A DNA stretch of 64,000 bases. Origin: Flavobacterium psychrophilum. GTDB lineage: Bacteria; Bacteroidota; Bacteroidia; Flavobacteriales; Flavobacteriaceae. Location: positions 62,001-126,000 of the forward strand of contig CAMCVA010000004.1 in the NCBI GenBank assembly GCA_945879625.1. The letters run 5' to 3'. This document shows positions 1 to 9,149 of the stretch, piece by piece (within the stretch, counting starts at the first letter, position 1; the number at the start of each line of letters is the position of its first letter). The notes under the pieces were generated by a model. It worked only from the letters and a program-made list of their open reading frames with translations, ran no database searches and was not told where the DNA came from. Position numbers and translations under genes: made by a program.

Positions 1-58
1 ATTGCCATAAAGCAACGGCTAATAAAATTAAAACTGTAATTACCAACAAACTTGTCAT
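1..58 (-). CDS. coxB: Probable cytochrome c oxidase subunit II, N-terminal fragment
   Basis: Only the first 19 codons are inside the window (an open frame from the ATG at 58 down to base 1). They begin MTSLLVITVLILLAVALW, a hydrophobic segment that could be the first membrane helix of a subunit II. The start lies 18 nt after the stop of the ActF gene on the same strand. Act operons of Flavobacteria are commonly followed by cox genes, so the name rests mainly on position. Any small membrane protein would fit the visible residues equally well. Confidence 0.6.
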   Translation of the reverse strand, partial: MTSLLVITVLILLAVALWQ

Positions 59-76
59 CTGTTTTTACTTTAAATA

Positions 77-1525
77 TTAATAATGAAAATGTTTACTTTC
101 TTCAATGAAAGGATTTCTTTTTGGGAACAAGGGGGCTTTTGTTAATGCAGTAAATACAACATAAATAAATAAACCAAGGAAAAAACATAAAGCTCCTAAT
201 TCTGGTATTCCTATAAACCACTGATCTCCAACGGTTGCAGGCATAATCATATTAAAGAAATCAACATAGTGACCAAGTAGAATAACAGTTCCGGCCATAA
301 CCAATACCCAGGTTATACGCTTGAAATCAGTATTAATTAAGATTAATATAGGGAATACAAAATTCATGACAACAGCGCCAAAGAAGGGCAAGTTGTACAT
401 CTCAATACGCGTTACAAAATAAGTAACCTCTTCTGGAATGTTCGCATACCAGATTAACATGAATTGAGAGAACCATAAATAGGTCCAGAATACACTGATT
501 CCAAACATAAATTTAGCCAAATCGTGAATGTGACTGGTGTTGACGTGCTCTAAGTATCCTTTGCCTTTCAAGTACAACGTAACCATACAAATAGTTGTGA
601 TTCCGCTTACAAAGAAGCTAGCAAAAACATACCAACCAAATAATGTACTGAACCAGTGTGGATCAAACGACATGATCCAATCCCATGACATGATTGATTC
701 TGATACAATAAAGAAGACCAAAAACATGGCCGAAATATTAAAGTTCTTTTTGTAGTAGCTGTTGTCTGTAGACTCGTCTTGTGCCAAACAGTTTTTGCGT
801 GAAAAATAACGGTATAAGTTCCATCCGGCTAAGAAGATAGCGGCACGAATAATCCAGAAGGGGAAATTTAAATAACCCGCTTTATTTTGAATTAATTTAT
901 CATGGGCCACCACTTCTGGATCTAACCAAATGAATAAATGGTTGAGATGAAGTCCACAAGCCACTAGTAGTAAGAAGAAAATTACTGATCCCCATGGTAA
1001 GTAAGCTGTAATTCCTTGCATTACTCTAAAAAGTACAGGCGACCATCCCGCTTGAGCCACTTGTTGAATGCCATAGAACACTAGAACTCCTAAAGATATC
1101 AATAGAAAAAAGATACAAGCCACATACAAAGCAGACCAGGGTTTATTTTGCAATTGGTGCAAAACGTGTGTGAGGTGTTCTTGGTGTGCTGCGTGGGCAT
1201 CTCCGTGAGCTGGAGCTGCTTCGGCATGATGTGTCTCAACCGGCGCTACTGCAGCTGCAACAGTGTCTACAGCAGTAGAATCGTGTGCGGCATGAACGCT
1301 ATTGGTTGCTGCTTCTGTTCCCGCTTTGGCTTCAGTAGCAGGATGCGATTGCGTCTCAGCATGTACTGCAGTTGCTTCATGTTGACCATGTGCATCAGCA
1401 GCGAGTATTTTCTCAACGTCTTCAATATTTTTTGGAGCGGTTAAAAAACCATACCCTAGCCCAAGAATACCAATAATCATTAGTACTAGTGAAAAAGTTT
1501 TTAGTTTACTGGAAAATGTATACAT
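77..1525 (-). CDS. actF: Alternative complex III subunit ActF (quinol:cytochrome c oxidoreductase membrane subunit)
   Basis: 482 aa polytopic membrane protein of the NrfD/PsrC-like group. It is the sixth subunit of alternative complex III, which oxidises menaquinol and passes electrons to c-type haems. A first membrane helix (about residues 10-30) is followed by a low-complexity linker of about 80 residues (45-125) rich in Ala, Glu and at least 14 His. The remaining helices run from about residue 130 to 465. The gene is last of the six act genes, 27 nt after actE and 18 nt before a probable coxB. Assignment rests on the complete ordered act cluster and on the membrane topology. The His-rich linker is the unusual part. 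Confidence 0.93.
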   Translation of the reverse strand: MYTFSSKLKTFSLVLMIIGILGLGYGFLTAPKNIEDVEKILAADAHGQHEATAVHAETQSHPATEAKAGTEAATNSVHAAHDSTAVDTVAAAVAPVETHHAEAAPAHGDAHAAHQEHLTHVLHQLQNKPWSALYVACIFFLLISLGVLVFYGIQQVAQAGWSPVLFRVMQGITAYLPWGSVIFFLLLVACGLHLNHLFIWLDPEVVAHDKLIQNKAGYLNFPFWIIRAAIFLAGWNLYRYFSRKNCLAQDESTDNSYYKKNFNISAMFLVFFIVSESIMSWDWIMSFDPHWFSTLFGWYVFASFFVSGITTICMVTLYLKGKGYLEHVNTSHIHDLAKFMFGISVFWTYLWFSQFMLIWYANIPEEVTYFVTRIEMYNLPFFGAVVMNFVFPILILINTDFKRITWVLVMAGTVILLGHYVDFFNMIMPATVGDQWFIGIPELGALCFFLGLFIYVVFTALTKAPLFPKRNPFIEESKHFHY

Positions 1526-1552
1526 ATCTATTCAGATCAGTTGGTTCGATAA

Positions 1553-2101
1553 TTATAATTCGCTTTTTAATTTTAACACGTACTCAGCAAGAATCCATCT
1601 TTCGTGTGCACTCAATTGATTCGCGTAAGATCCCATTGCATTCAAACCATAGGTTTGAACGTGAAAAATACTACCTGCAGTAATGGTAGGTCTGTCTTTG
1701 TAACTTGGAACACCTAAATACTTTCCTTGGGTTACCAATTTACCTTTTCCGTCTCCAGCTGTCCCGTGGCAAATAGCACAATAGATATCATATAATTCCT
1801 TTGCTTTGTCTAGATCAACTGCTGCAGAATCAAGGGGCGATTTTAGGTTAGCTTTGGCTAAATCATAGCCAGCTGTTGTGTTTGGATAGTCATACACATC
1901 CTGCCCTCTTTTGATTGATCCATCAACTGGTAACTGCCCTTCTTTGCCGTTTTTAAACGCTTGTGATTCGCCATAGGTTTCATAGCCTACTGGTTCATAC
2001 ATATTTGGCATGTACTGGTAATTAGGCTTCGATTTGTTGTGACAAGACGAAACTAACACAGCAAAACTCACTAAAAGGCTTATTTTATATACACTTTTCA
2101 T
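1553..2101 (-). CDS. actE: Alternative complex III subunit ActE, monohaem cytochrome c lipoprotein
   Basis: 182 aa. A short signal peptide ends in the lipobox VSSC, with Cys20 as the probable lipid attachment site. One haem c motif, CAICH, lies at residues 108-112, and a downstream methionine in NAMGSY is a likely axial ligand. This is the usual architecture of ActE, the monohaem subunit that relays electrons from the pentahaem subunit towards the oxidase. It starts 8 nt after the actD stop, so it is cotranscribed. No oddities were seen. Confidence 0.93.
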   Translation of the reverse strand: MKSVYKISLLVSFAVLVSSCHNKSKPNYQYMPNMYEPVGYETYGESQAFKNGKEGQLPVDGSIKRGQDVYDYPNTTAGYDLAKANLKSPLDSAAVDLDKAKELYDIYCAICHGTAGDGKGKLVTQGKYLGVPSYKDRPTITAGSIFHVQTYGLNAMGSYANQLSAHERWILAEYVLKLKSEL

Positions 2102-2109
2102 AGTTCTAA

Positions 2110-2634
2110 TTAATGCTTTTCAATTACTTTAACTTCTACTGCACCAGTAGCTTGGAAAAAACTTACCAATTCTGTTTCGTTATCGTGTATGGCAACTTCC
2201 ATCAAAAAATGATCGTCAGTTGTGCGTACATCTGGGTTTTCGGCTTGTTTAAATGGCCATAATCTGCTTCTCATGTAAAAGGTAATTACCATTAAGTGTG
2301 CAGCAAAAAATACGGTCATTTCAAACATAACCGGAACAAAGGCAGGCATGTTTTGGATGTAGGTAAAACTTGGTTTTCCACCAATATCTTGCGGCCAATC
2401 TTGTATCATAATGTAGTTCATCAACCAAACTGAAACAGACAAACCGATACAGCCATATATAAAAGCGCAGATAGCCAATCGAGTTGGAGCTATGCCCATG
2501 GCTTTATCCAATCCGTGAACCGGAAATGGTGTGAATACTTCTTCAATGTGATGATGTGCAGCACGGGTTTTCTTTACCGCGTCCATCAAAACATCATCGT
2601 CATTATAAAGGGCGTAAATAACTTTATTACTCAT
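2110..2634 (-). CDS. actD: Alternative complex III subunit ActD (DUF3341)
   Basis: 174 aa small membrane subunit of the DUF3341 type. Two hydrophobic helices lie at about residues 52-78 and 90-118. The N-terminal stretch resembles the conserved 'YALYNDDDVLMDAVKK' region of ActD proteins. The start overlaps the end of actC by 8 nt, which suggests translational coupling. The protein is thought to anchor or stabilise the ActC/ActF region and carries no cofactor motif, in keeping with the family. Confidence 0.92.
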   Translation of the reverse strand: MSNKVIYALYNDDDVLMDAVKKTRAAHHHIEEVFTPFPVHGLDKAMGIAPTRLAICAFIYGCIGLSVSVWLMNYIMIQDWPQDIGGKPSFTYIQNMPAFVPVMFEMTVFFAAHLMVITFYMRSRLWPFKQAENPDVRTTDDHFLMEVAIHDNETELVSFFQATGAVEVKVIEKH

Positions 2635-4030
2635 GATGTGAATCTTTATTTGCTTCTCTTTGTTTTTTATAATTTTCTCCAGATGTTTTCAAAATTGTTT
2701 TAACCTCTGCTTGTGCAATTACAGGGAAAGAACGAGCATATAACAAGAATAAAACAAAGAAGAAACCAATCGTACCAATGAATATTCCAATATCAACAAA
2801 AGTTGGGGAAAACATAGTCCAAGAAGATGGAAGGTAATCGCGGTGTAAAGAGGTTACAATGATTACAAAACGCTCAAACCACATTCCGATATTTACTACT
2901 ATAGAAATGATAAACGAGAACATAATGCTGGTACGCAATTTTTTGAACCACATGAATTGAGGCGAAAACACATTACACGTCATCATCGACCAGTACGCCC
3001 ACCAGTAAGGACCGGTTGCTCTGTTTAAGAACGCATATTGCTCGTATTCTACACCCGAATACCAAGCTACAAATAACTCGGTGATGTAGGCAACACCTAC
3101 AATAGAACCCGTAATCATAATTACGATGTTCATTAATTCGATGTGTTGAACCGTGATATAGGCTTCTAGTTTAGATACTTTTCTCATGATGATTAGCAAG
3201 GTGTTTACCATTGCAAATCCGGAGAATACTGCTCCAGCCACAAAATATGGAGGAAAAATCGTGGTGTGCCATCCCGGTATTACCGAGGTAGCAAAGTCAA
3301 AAGATACAATGGTGTGCACCGAAAGTACCAGCGGGGTAGCTAAACCGGCAAGAACCAAGGAAACCTCTTCAAAACGTTGCCAATCTTTTGCTCTTCCGCT
3401 CCATCCAAAACTCAAGATGGTATAAATTCTTTTGGTAAAAGGAGTAACAGCTCGGTCACGCAACATGGCGAAATCAGGCAATAATCCCGTCCACCAAAAT
3501 ACAAGTGAAACAGATAAATAGGTAGAAATTGCAAATACGTCCCACAACAAGGGCGAATTAAAGTTTACCCACAAAGAACCAAATTGATTTGGAATAGGCA
3601 AAACCCAATAGGCCAACCAAGGACGACCCATGTGAATAATTGGAAATAAACCCGCTTGAATTACAGAGAAAATAGTCATCGCCTCTGCTGAGCGGTTAAT
3701 CGCCATTCTCCAACGTTGACGGAATAACAACAATACTGCCGAAATTAACGTCCCAGCATGCCCAATTCCTACCCACCAAACAAAGTTTGTGATATCCCAG
3801 GCCCAACCAACTGTTTTGTTTAATCCCCAAGTTCCAATTCCGGTAGAAATGGTATAAACTATGCAACTAACTCCCCAAAGGAAAGCAGCTAAAGCGATTG
3901 AAAATACTATCCACCAGTGTTTATTTGCTTTGCCTTCAACAGGTGCAGCTACATCAACGGTTACATCGTGATATGATTTATCACCTATAACTAAAGGTTT
4001 TCTAATGGGTGCTTCGTAGTGAGACGACAT
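2627..4030 (-). CDS. actC: Alternative complex III subunit ActC (NrfD/PsrC-like quinol-binding membrane protein)
   Basis: 467 aa polytopic protein of the NrfD/PsrC family, with about ten predicted helices between residues 40 and 440. It is the second large membrane core of alternative complex III, paired with ActF, and is expected to form the quinol-binding site next to the iron-sulfur subunit ActB. It begins 27 nt after actB and ends inside the start of actD. Length and composition match the family; nothing unusual was seen. Confidence 0.95.
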   Translation of the reverse strand: MSSHYEAPIRKPLVIGDKSYHDVTVDVAAPVEGKANKHWWIVFSIALAAFLWGVSCIVYTISTGIGTWGLNKTVGWAWDITNFVWWVGIGHAGTLISAVLLLFRQRWRMAINRSAEAMTIFSVIQAGLFPIIHMGRPWLAYWVLPIPNQFGSLWVNFNSPLLWDVFAISTYLSVSLVFWWTGLLPDFAMLRDRAVTPFTKRIYTILSFGWSGRAKDWQRFEEVSLVLAGLATPLVLSVHTIVSFDFATSVIPGWHTTIFPPYFVAGAVFSGFAMVNTLLIIMRKVSKLEAYITVQHIELMNIVIMITGSIVGVAYITELFVAWYSGVEYEQYAFLNRATGPYWWAYWSMMTCNVFSPQFMWFKKLRTSIMFSFIISIVVNIGMWFERFVIIVTSLHRDYLPSSWTMFSPTFVDIGIFIGTIGFFFVLFLLYARSFPVIAQAEVKTILKTSGENYKKQREANKDSHHE

Positions 4031-4057
4031 AATCCTTTATCTTGTTTATTAATTAAT

Positions 4058-7000
4058 TTACGAATTTCTTACTTTAACGTGGTAGAATACATTTGGCTTA
4101 GTTCCTACATGCTCCAACAAATGATACATTCTGTCTTCGGCAGCCAATTCGGCCACTTTGCTTTCTTTATCATTCACGTCACCAAATACCATAGCTCCAG
4201 ACGAACAAGCTTTTGAACAAGCTGTTTGGAATTCTCCGTCTTTGATTGCTCTGCCTTCGTTTTTAGCTTTAAGTATAGTCGCCTGAGTCATTTGGATACA
4301 CATCGAACATTTTTCCATTACCCCGCGTGAACGAACATTCACATCAGGATTGATAACCATACGACCTAAATCGTCGTTCATATGGAAATCAAATTCGCTG
4401 TTTTGACTGTATAAGAACCAGTTGAAACGACGTACTTTATACGGACAGTTGTTGGCGCAGTAACGCGTACCTACGCAACGGTTATAGGCCATGTGGTTTT
4501 GACCTTGACGGCTATGTGAAGTTGCGGCTACAGGACAAACGGTTTCACAGGGTGCGTGATTACAGTGCTGACACATTACCGGCTGAAAAGCCACTTGTGG
4601 ATTGTCGGCAGCTTGTTCCAACTCACCGAATCCGCCTAATGATCCATTGTCTCCAAATAATCCTTTGAAATTTTCTTTTTTCTCGTCGTCTTGTGCAAAG
4701 GTATCTTCAGAAGAATAGTAACGGTCAATTCGCAACCAGTGCATATCACGGCTTCTGCGTACCTCTGATTTTCCAACAACAGGCACGTTGTTTTCGGCGT
4801 GGCAAGCAATAACACATGCGCCACAACCTGTACAAGCGTTCAAGTCGATTGATAAGTTGAAGTGATGCCCAGCTGATCGGTCAAATGATTCCCATAAATC
4901 AACTTTGGTTGCTTCAACTTCTTTGTGATCCAAAGAAACCATCGGAACTACGTTCCACTCTTTGGCGGCTTTTGTATTGAATATTTCTAGGGTAGTTTCT
5001 TTGATAATATCCCCTCTACCCATTAATGTTTTTTGTGATTGAACACAAGCAAATTCGTGCTCGCCATTGGCTTTTGCAATGCTAACCGCTTGCACGTGAT
5101 TGAAGTTTTGGTACAAGGCATAGGCATTGACACCCACTTGCATTTCTTCTTTCAAAGCCGCTTTTTTACCGTAACCCAAGGCCAATCCAACCGTTCCATT
5201 AGCCTGTCCAGGTTGAACAATCACGGGAACATTAGAAAGTGTAATGCCATTGGCAGTAATGTTGGCATAACTTCCGTTTAGACCACCATTGGCTACATTG
5301 TTGTTTTGTAAACCTAATTTTTCGGCATCAGCACGAGATACACACAGGTAATTATCCCAAGACACTCGGGTAATTGGATCTGGCAATTCTTGTAACCACG
5401 GGTTGTTGGCTTGTTGACCATCGCCTAAACCTGTTTTGGTATACAAAATTAATTCAAAACCTTTCGCTGCTGATCCGCTAGCTAAAGCCGTTGCTGCTGC
5501 TGAATAATTTGCTGCAGCTGCAGTTAATCCACCTGAAACACCAGCATAAACTCCGTCATGCAAAACGGTATTCCAAGATGAACCTGCAACAATTCCTGCC
5601 GCCGAAGCTTGCAAGTAATTGTAATACGAAGTTGTATTTCCTACTAACGACAATAAACAATCTTGAAATTGTTTGGTGTCAAAAAGAGGACGAATGGTAG
5701 GTTGTTGTAGGGAATAGGTTCCTTTGGTTAAAATCAAATCATTCCATGATTCTAAGTAATGAGGAACAGGTGCTGCAATTGTAGTAACAGAAGCGGTTTC
5801 GTCTTCTTTTAAACTAAAGGCTGCAGACGTGGTAACTTTTTTCAAGGCAGCTTCAAAACCTAAAGCTGCGGGCATAGTATAAACGGGATTAACTCCGCTC
5901 ATTATTAGTGTATGTACAGCGCCAGCTTTCATGTCAGCGACTAACTGAGCTACTTTTTCAGCTGAACCTTTTCTGATTTGGCGTGTGCCAACCGTTGAAA
6001 AAGCTTCACTAGCCAACGCTTGATTGATGGCTAATACGAGTAATTGTGCATTTTTATCTTGAATTCCACAAACCAAAACACCTTTAGAACCAGCTGCTTT
6101 TAGTTGCTGAGCCGCTTTTTGCACGGCGGCATCACTGGCTGTTTTGGCAGTAGATACACCAGAATTCGTAATGGTATTGTATATAGAAACTAAGGCTTGT
6201 TTTTGATCGGCAGCCGTCATCGGCACGCGTTTATCAGCTGCAGCACCCGACAAAGTCATGTTGGCTTCAAATTGATAATGACGTGACATTTTTCCGTTTT
6301 TAGGAATACGTCCTTGTGCATAACCCCCATTGTAATTTCCACCTTGCCAATCTCCTAAGATATCAGCTCCGATAGAAACGATTAAATTTGATTTAGAGAA
6401 ATCGTAATCTGCTAAAGCTCTTTCCCCATAAACGGCTTCAAATGCATCCAACGCAGCCGATTCTGAAACGGCATCGTAAACCACATGTTTGGCAGTTGGG
6501 TGTTGAGCAATAAACTCAGCAATAATTTTTTCGGTAGAAGGCGATGCCAACGTACCGGTGAGTAAAACCACTTGTTTTCCTTTGGCTTTTGCCTCAGCTA
6601 CGCTTTGTTTAAGTTTAGCATCAACATCTGCCCAAGTAGCTGATTTGCCCACTAGCTTCGGTTGTTTTAAACGCATGCTGTCATACAAGGACAAGATCGA
6701 AGCATGAGCTCTTGCATTGGCAGTAAATTTGGCGCCAGCAAGGGTATTGTTATCAATTTTGATCGGACGACCTTCTTTGGTTTTAACCAATAGATTGGCA
6801 AAATCAAATCCGTCAAAAAAGGAAGTTGCATAATAATTAGCAACACCTGGAATAATTTGTTCCGGCTGAATTACATAAGGAATTGATTTGTGTACAGGGC
6901 CTTCGCAAGCGGCTAACGAAGCTGCTGCTGTAGAAAAACCCACATACTTTAAGAAATCACGACGTGTAGTTGACGAATCCGTTAATGCATTCTTGTTTCC

Positions 7001-7117
7001 TAAAAACTCATCTGTTGGGATTTGCTCAACAAATTCATTATTTCTAAGCGCCTCAACAATAGAACTATTTTCGTTTAGCTCTTCAACACTTTTCCAGTAT
7101 TTTTTGTTTGATGACAT
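4058..7117 (-). CDS. actB: Alternative complex III subunit ActB (molybdopterin-like/iron-sulfur protein)
   Basis: 1019 aa. The N-terminus carries a twin-arginine motif (RRDFLK, residues 52-57) followed by a hydrophobic stretch ending SLAAC at Cys71, so Tat export with possible lipidation is likely. Residues of about 75-740 are a molybdopterin-oxidoreductase-like domain, which lacks the cofactor in this family. The C-terminal part is a ferredoxin-like domain with four cysteine clusters: CTGCGAC at about 762, CQHCNHAPC at about 847, CVGTRYC at about 880 and CSMC with CSKAC at about 935-970. These would hold the iron-sulfur centres that take electrons from quinol. The gene lies 31 nt after actA. 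Confidence 0.96.
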   Translation of the reverse strand: MSSNKKYWKSVEELNENSSIVEALRNNEFVEQIPTDEFLGNKNALTDSSTTRRDFLKYVGFSTAAASLAACEGPVHKSIPYVIQPEQIIPGVANYYATSFFDGFDFANLLVKTKEGRPIKIDNNTLAGAKFTANARAHASILSLYDSMRLKQPKLVGKSATWADVDAKLKQSVAEAKAKGKQVVLLTGTLASPSTEKIIAEFIAQHPTAKHVVYDAVSESAALDAFEAVYGERALADYDFSKSNLIVSIGADILGDWQGGNYNGGYAQGRIPKNGKMSRHYQFEANMTLSGAAADKRVPMTAADQKQALVSIYNTITNSGVSTAKTASDAAVQKAAQQLKAAGSKGVLVCGIQDKNAQLLVLAINQALASEAFSTVGTRQIRKGSAEKVAQLVADMKAGAVHTLIMSGVNPVYTMPAALGFEAALKKVTTSAAFSLKEDETASVTTIAAPVPHYLESWNDLILTKGTYSLQQPTIRPLFDTKQFQDCLLSLVGNTTSYYNYLQASAAGIVAGSSWNTVLHDGVYAGVSGGLTAAAANYSAAATALASGSAAKGFELILYTKTGLGDGQQANNPWLQELPDPITRVSWDNYLCVSRADAEKLGLQNNNVANGGLNGSYANITANGITLSNVPVIVQPGQANGTVGLALGYGKKAALKEEMQVGVNAYALYQNFNHVQAVSIAKANGEHEFACVQSQKTLMGRGDIIKETTLEIFNTKAAKEWNVVPMVSLDHKEVEATKVDLWESFDRSAGHHFNLSIDLNACTGCGACVIACHAENNVPVVGKSEVRRSRDMHWLRIDRYYSSEDTFAQDDEKKENFKGLFGDNGSLGGFGELEQAADNPQVAFQPVMCQHCNHAPCETVCPVAATSHSRQGQNHMAYNRCVGTRYCANNCPYKVRRFNWFLYSQNSEFDFHMNDDLGRMVINPDVNVRSRGVMEKCSMCIQMTQATILKAKNEGRAIKDGEFQTACSKACSSGAMVFGDVNDKESKVAELAAEDRMYHLLEHVGTKPNVFYHVKVRNS

Positions 7118-7148
7118 TGTATATAAATATTAGCTCTTAATAAATTTT

Positions 7149-8489
7149 TTAATAGTGGCATTTGCCACACTCTAAACCTCCCATTTGCGCAGCCGTCAAT
7201 TTGGTCACGCCGTATTTTTTGGAAAGTTCTTCGTGAATTTTGGTGTAGTACTCATTTCCTTCCATTTTCACTTCGGTTTTGCGGTGACAATTAATACACC
7301 AACCCATTGTTAATGGAGCAAATTGTTTTTGGATTTCGTAGGTTTGAACTGGTCCGTGACAAGTTTGACATTCAATTCCAGCTACCGTAACGTGTTGCGA
7401 GTGATTAAAGTAAACAAAATCAGGAAGATTATGAATACGTACCCACTTTACCGGTTGTGTGTTACCCGTGTATTTTTGGTTGGCGGCATCCCAACCTACT
7501 GCGGTATATAATTTTTGGATTTCACCGTCGTAGAATGCTTTAGAGTATTCAGGAGTTGCAGTCGTATCAGATACTTCGTTGATATTCTTGTGGCAGTTCA
7601 TACACACATTCAAAGAAGGAATTCCGGCGTTTTTACTTACACGGGCAGCCGAGTGGCAATACTTACAATTGATTCCGTTGCTTCCGGCGTGAATTCGGTG
7701 AGAGTAATGTATGGGCTGTACTGGCTCATAATCCTGATCTACTCCAATTTGCATCAAATAGCCGTACACAAAATAGGCGCTCATGAGCAAAAATAAAATG
7801 GCGCTCACTAAAACTAAAAATTGATTTTTAGCAAATGCTTGCCAGATGGGAATTGATTTTTCTTTCGCAGCCACTTCAATTCCGTTAGCTTTTGCAATTT
7901 TGACCAAGATGTTATTCACCAAGTACAACATCACAATTAACATCAACATGACCAAAGTCAGTGCCAATAAAATTACGTCGTTTGAAACACCGCCTTGATT
8001 AGTTTGTGTTCCCGGAGGGGCTGCAGTTGTTGCAGCAACAGGCTCTGCTTTGGGCTCAGAGGTATAGGCAATAATGTTGTCAATATCCTGGTTGGACAAC
8101 TGCGGAAATGCAGTCATGACGGATTTGTTGTTTTCTTCAAAAACTTTTACCGCTTTGGCATCTCCAGATTTGATCAATTCGGAACTGTTTTTAATCCATT
8201 TGTACAACCAGGCCATGTCGTATTTATTGGCAACTCCACGAAGTGCAGGACCCGTAGCTTTTGCGTCTAATTTGTGACATGCCGCACAATTGGCATTAAA
8301 CAATTCTTTTCCTTTTGCGGCATCGCCTCCAGCTGCTGGAGCAGCCATTGTTGTTGCGGTGGCAGGATCTGCTGCTGGAGCGGTAGGCGCAGGAGTTTGC
8401 GCGTAGGAAGTTAAGGAGATGGATAGCGTTAAAGCTAAACTTAAAAATAGAATCCTTGAAATCGAATTATGGTTACCCACTTTTTTCAT
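7149..8489 (-). CDS. actA: Alternative complex III subunit ActA, multihaem cytochrome c with an extra N-terminal cytochrome c domain
   Basis: 446 aa. A signal peptide (about 1-30) and an Ala/Pro/Thr-rich linker precede a class I cytochrome c-like domain with CAACH at 68-72. Two membrane helices follow (about 171-193 and 223-245). The second half holds five haem motifs: CKYCH 275-279, CMNCH 296-300, CQTCH 374-378, CINCH 398-402 and CGKCH 441-445, the last almost at the C-terminus. ActA is usually described as pentahaem, so the N-terminal domain brings the count to six. First gene of the act operon, with a promoter-like sequence about 90 nt upstream. Confidence 0.94.
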   Translation of the reverse strand: MKKVGNHNSISRILFLSLALTLSISLTSYAQTPAPTAPAADPATATTMAAPAAGGDAAKGKELFNANCAACHKLDAKATGPALRGVANKYDMAWLYKWIKNSSELIKSGDAKAVKVFEENNKSVMTAFPQLSNQDIDNIIAYTSEPKAEPVAATTAAPPGTQTNQGGVSNDVILLALTLVMLMLIVMLYLVNNILVKIAKANGIEVAAKEKSIPIWQAFAKNQFLVLVSAILFLLMSAYFVYGYLMQIGVDQDYEPVQPIHYSHRIHAGSNGINCKYCHSAARVSKNAGIPSLNVCMNCHKNINEVSDTTATPEYSKAFYDGEIQKLYTAVGWDAANQKYTGNTQPVKWVRIHNLPDFVYFNHSQHVTVAGIECQTCHGPVQTYEIQKQFAPLTMGWCINCHRKTEVKMEGNEYYTKIHEELSKKYGVTKLTAAQMGGLECGKCHY

Positions 8490-8574
8490 ATTTTGTAATG
8501 ATTATCGACTAAAAATGGCGTGAATACTCAGTTTTTTACACTTAATTAGAACACCCCTTATTTAAAAACTTGCA

Positions 8575-8604
8575 CAAAAATACGACTTAAGAACTATTCT
8601 CAAA
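8575..8604 (-). promoter_or_regulatory. Promoter of the act operon
   Basis: On the minus strand, TTTG (8601-8604), an 18 nt spacer and TATTTTTG (8575-8582) match the Bacteroidetes sigma pattern TTTG-N(17-20)-TAnnTTTG. Transcription would begin near 8570, leaving a leader of about 80 nt before actA. Confidence 0.6.
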
Positions 8605-8679
8605 ACCTTAAAATAGGGTTAAATATCAATTTATATTAATTCTAAATAATTTTTATAGAATGGCATTTTTAATAAATAG

Positions 8680-8687
8680 TACATTTG
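8680..8687 (+). promoter_or_regulatory. -7 box upstream of the SPOR protein gene
   Basis: TACATTTG matches the Bacteroidetes -7 consensus TAnnTTTG and ends 18 nt before the ATG at 8706. No clear -33 TTTG is seen at the usual distance, so this is a weaker call than the act promoter. Confidence 0.45.
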
Positions 8688-8705
8688 CATTAAAATCAAA
8701 CCATT

Positions 8706-9095
8706 ATGAATTTAGGAACCGTAAAATTCGAAATTTTAGTCCTTTTATTATGCTTCACAAACCCTATAATTAGCCTCGCACAAAGCCAAATAAACGCCCC
8801 AATTCAGGATCCTAAAATTGAACGCTTACTCGCCGAAAAAAGAAAAATCAACTCCTCGATTACAATCACCGATAAATACAAAATTCAACTCTTTTCTGGC
8901 GAAAATGAATTGGCCAAAAAGACCTTGGTTGATTTTCGAAAAGAAGTCAAAAATTTAGATGCTACCATCGTATTTAAAACGCCTTCTTATAAAGTTTGGA
9001 TTGGGAATTTTAAATCGCGCATCGATGCCGAAAAAGCGCTTTTTGATCTCAAAAAGAAATACCCAAATGCGTTTATCATTAAGCCCAACAAATAA
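8706..9095 (+). CDS. Secreted SPOR-domain protein
   Basis: 129 aa. A signal peptide of about 25 residues ends near SLAQ. Residues of about 55-128 form a single SPOR-like domain (KYKIQLFSGE, then VWIGNFKSRIDAEKALFDLKKKYPNAFIIK), a fold that binds denuded septal peptidoglycan. No other domain is present, so it is a minimal periplasmic SPOR protein. It is a single-gene unit between the divergent act operon and convergent infB, and shares a bidirectional terminator with infB. Its cellular role beyond wall binding cannot be read from the sequence. Confidence 0.8.
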   Translation: MNLGTVKFEILVLLLCFTNPIISLAQSQINAPIQDPKIERLLAEKRKINSSITITDKYKIQLFSGENELAKKTLVDFRKEVKNLDATIVFKTPSYKVWIGNFKSRIDAEKALFDLKKKYPNAFIIKPNK

Positions 9096-9127
9096 AAAAA
9101 GGCGTTCTATTACAGAACGCCTTTTTT
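9096..9127. terminator. Bidirectional intrinsic terminator between the SPOR gene and infB
   Basis: Stem GGCGTTCT (9101-9108) / AGAACGCC (9114-9121) with a 5 nt loop, flanked by an A run on the left and a T run on the right. It can therefore stop transcripts from both convergent genes. Confidence 0.85.
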
Positions 9128-9149
9128 ATATAGTACCAATTAGGTAAGA

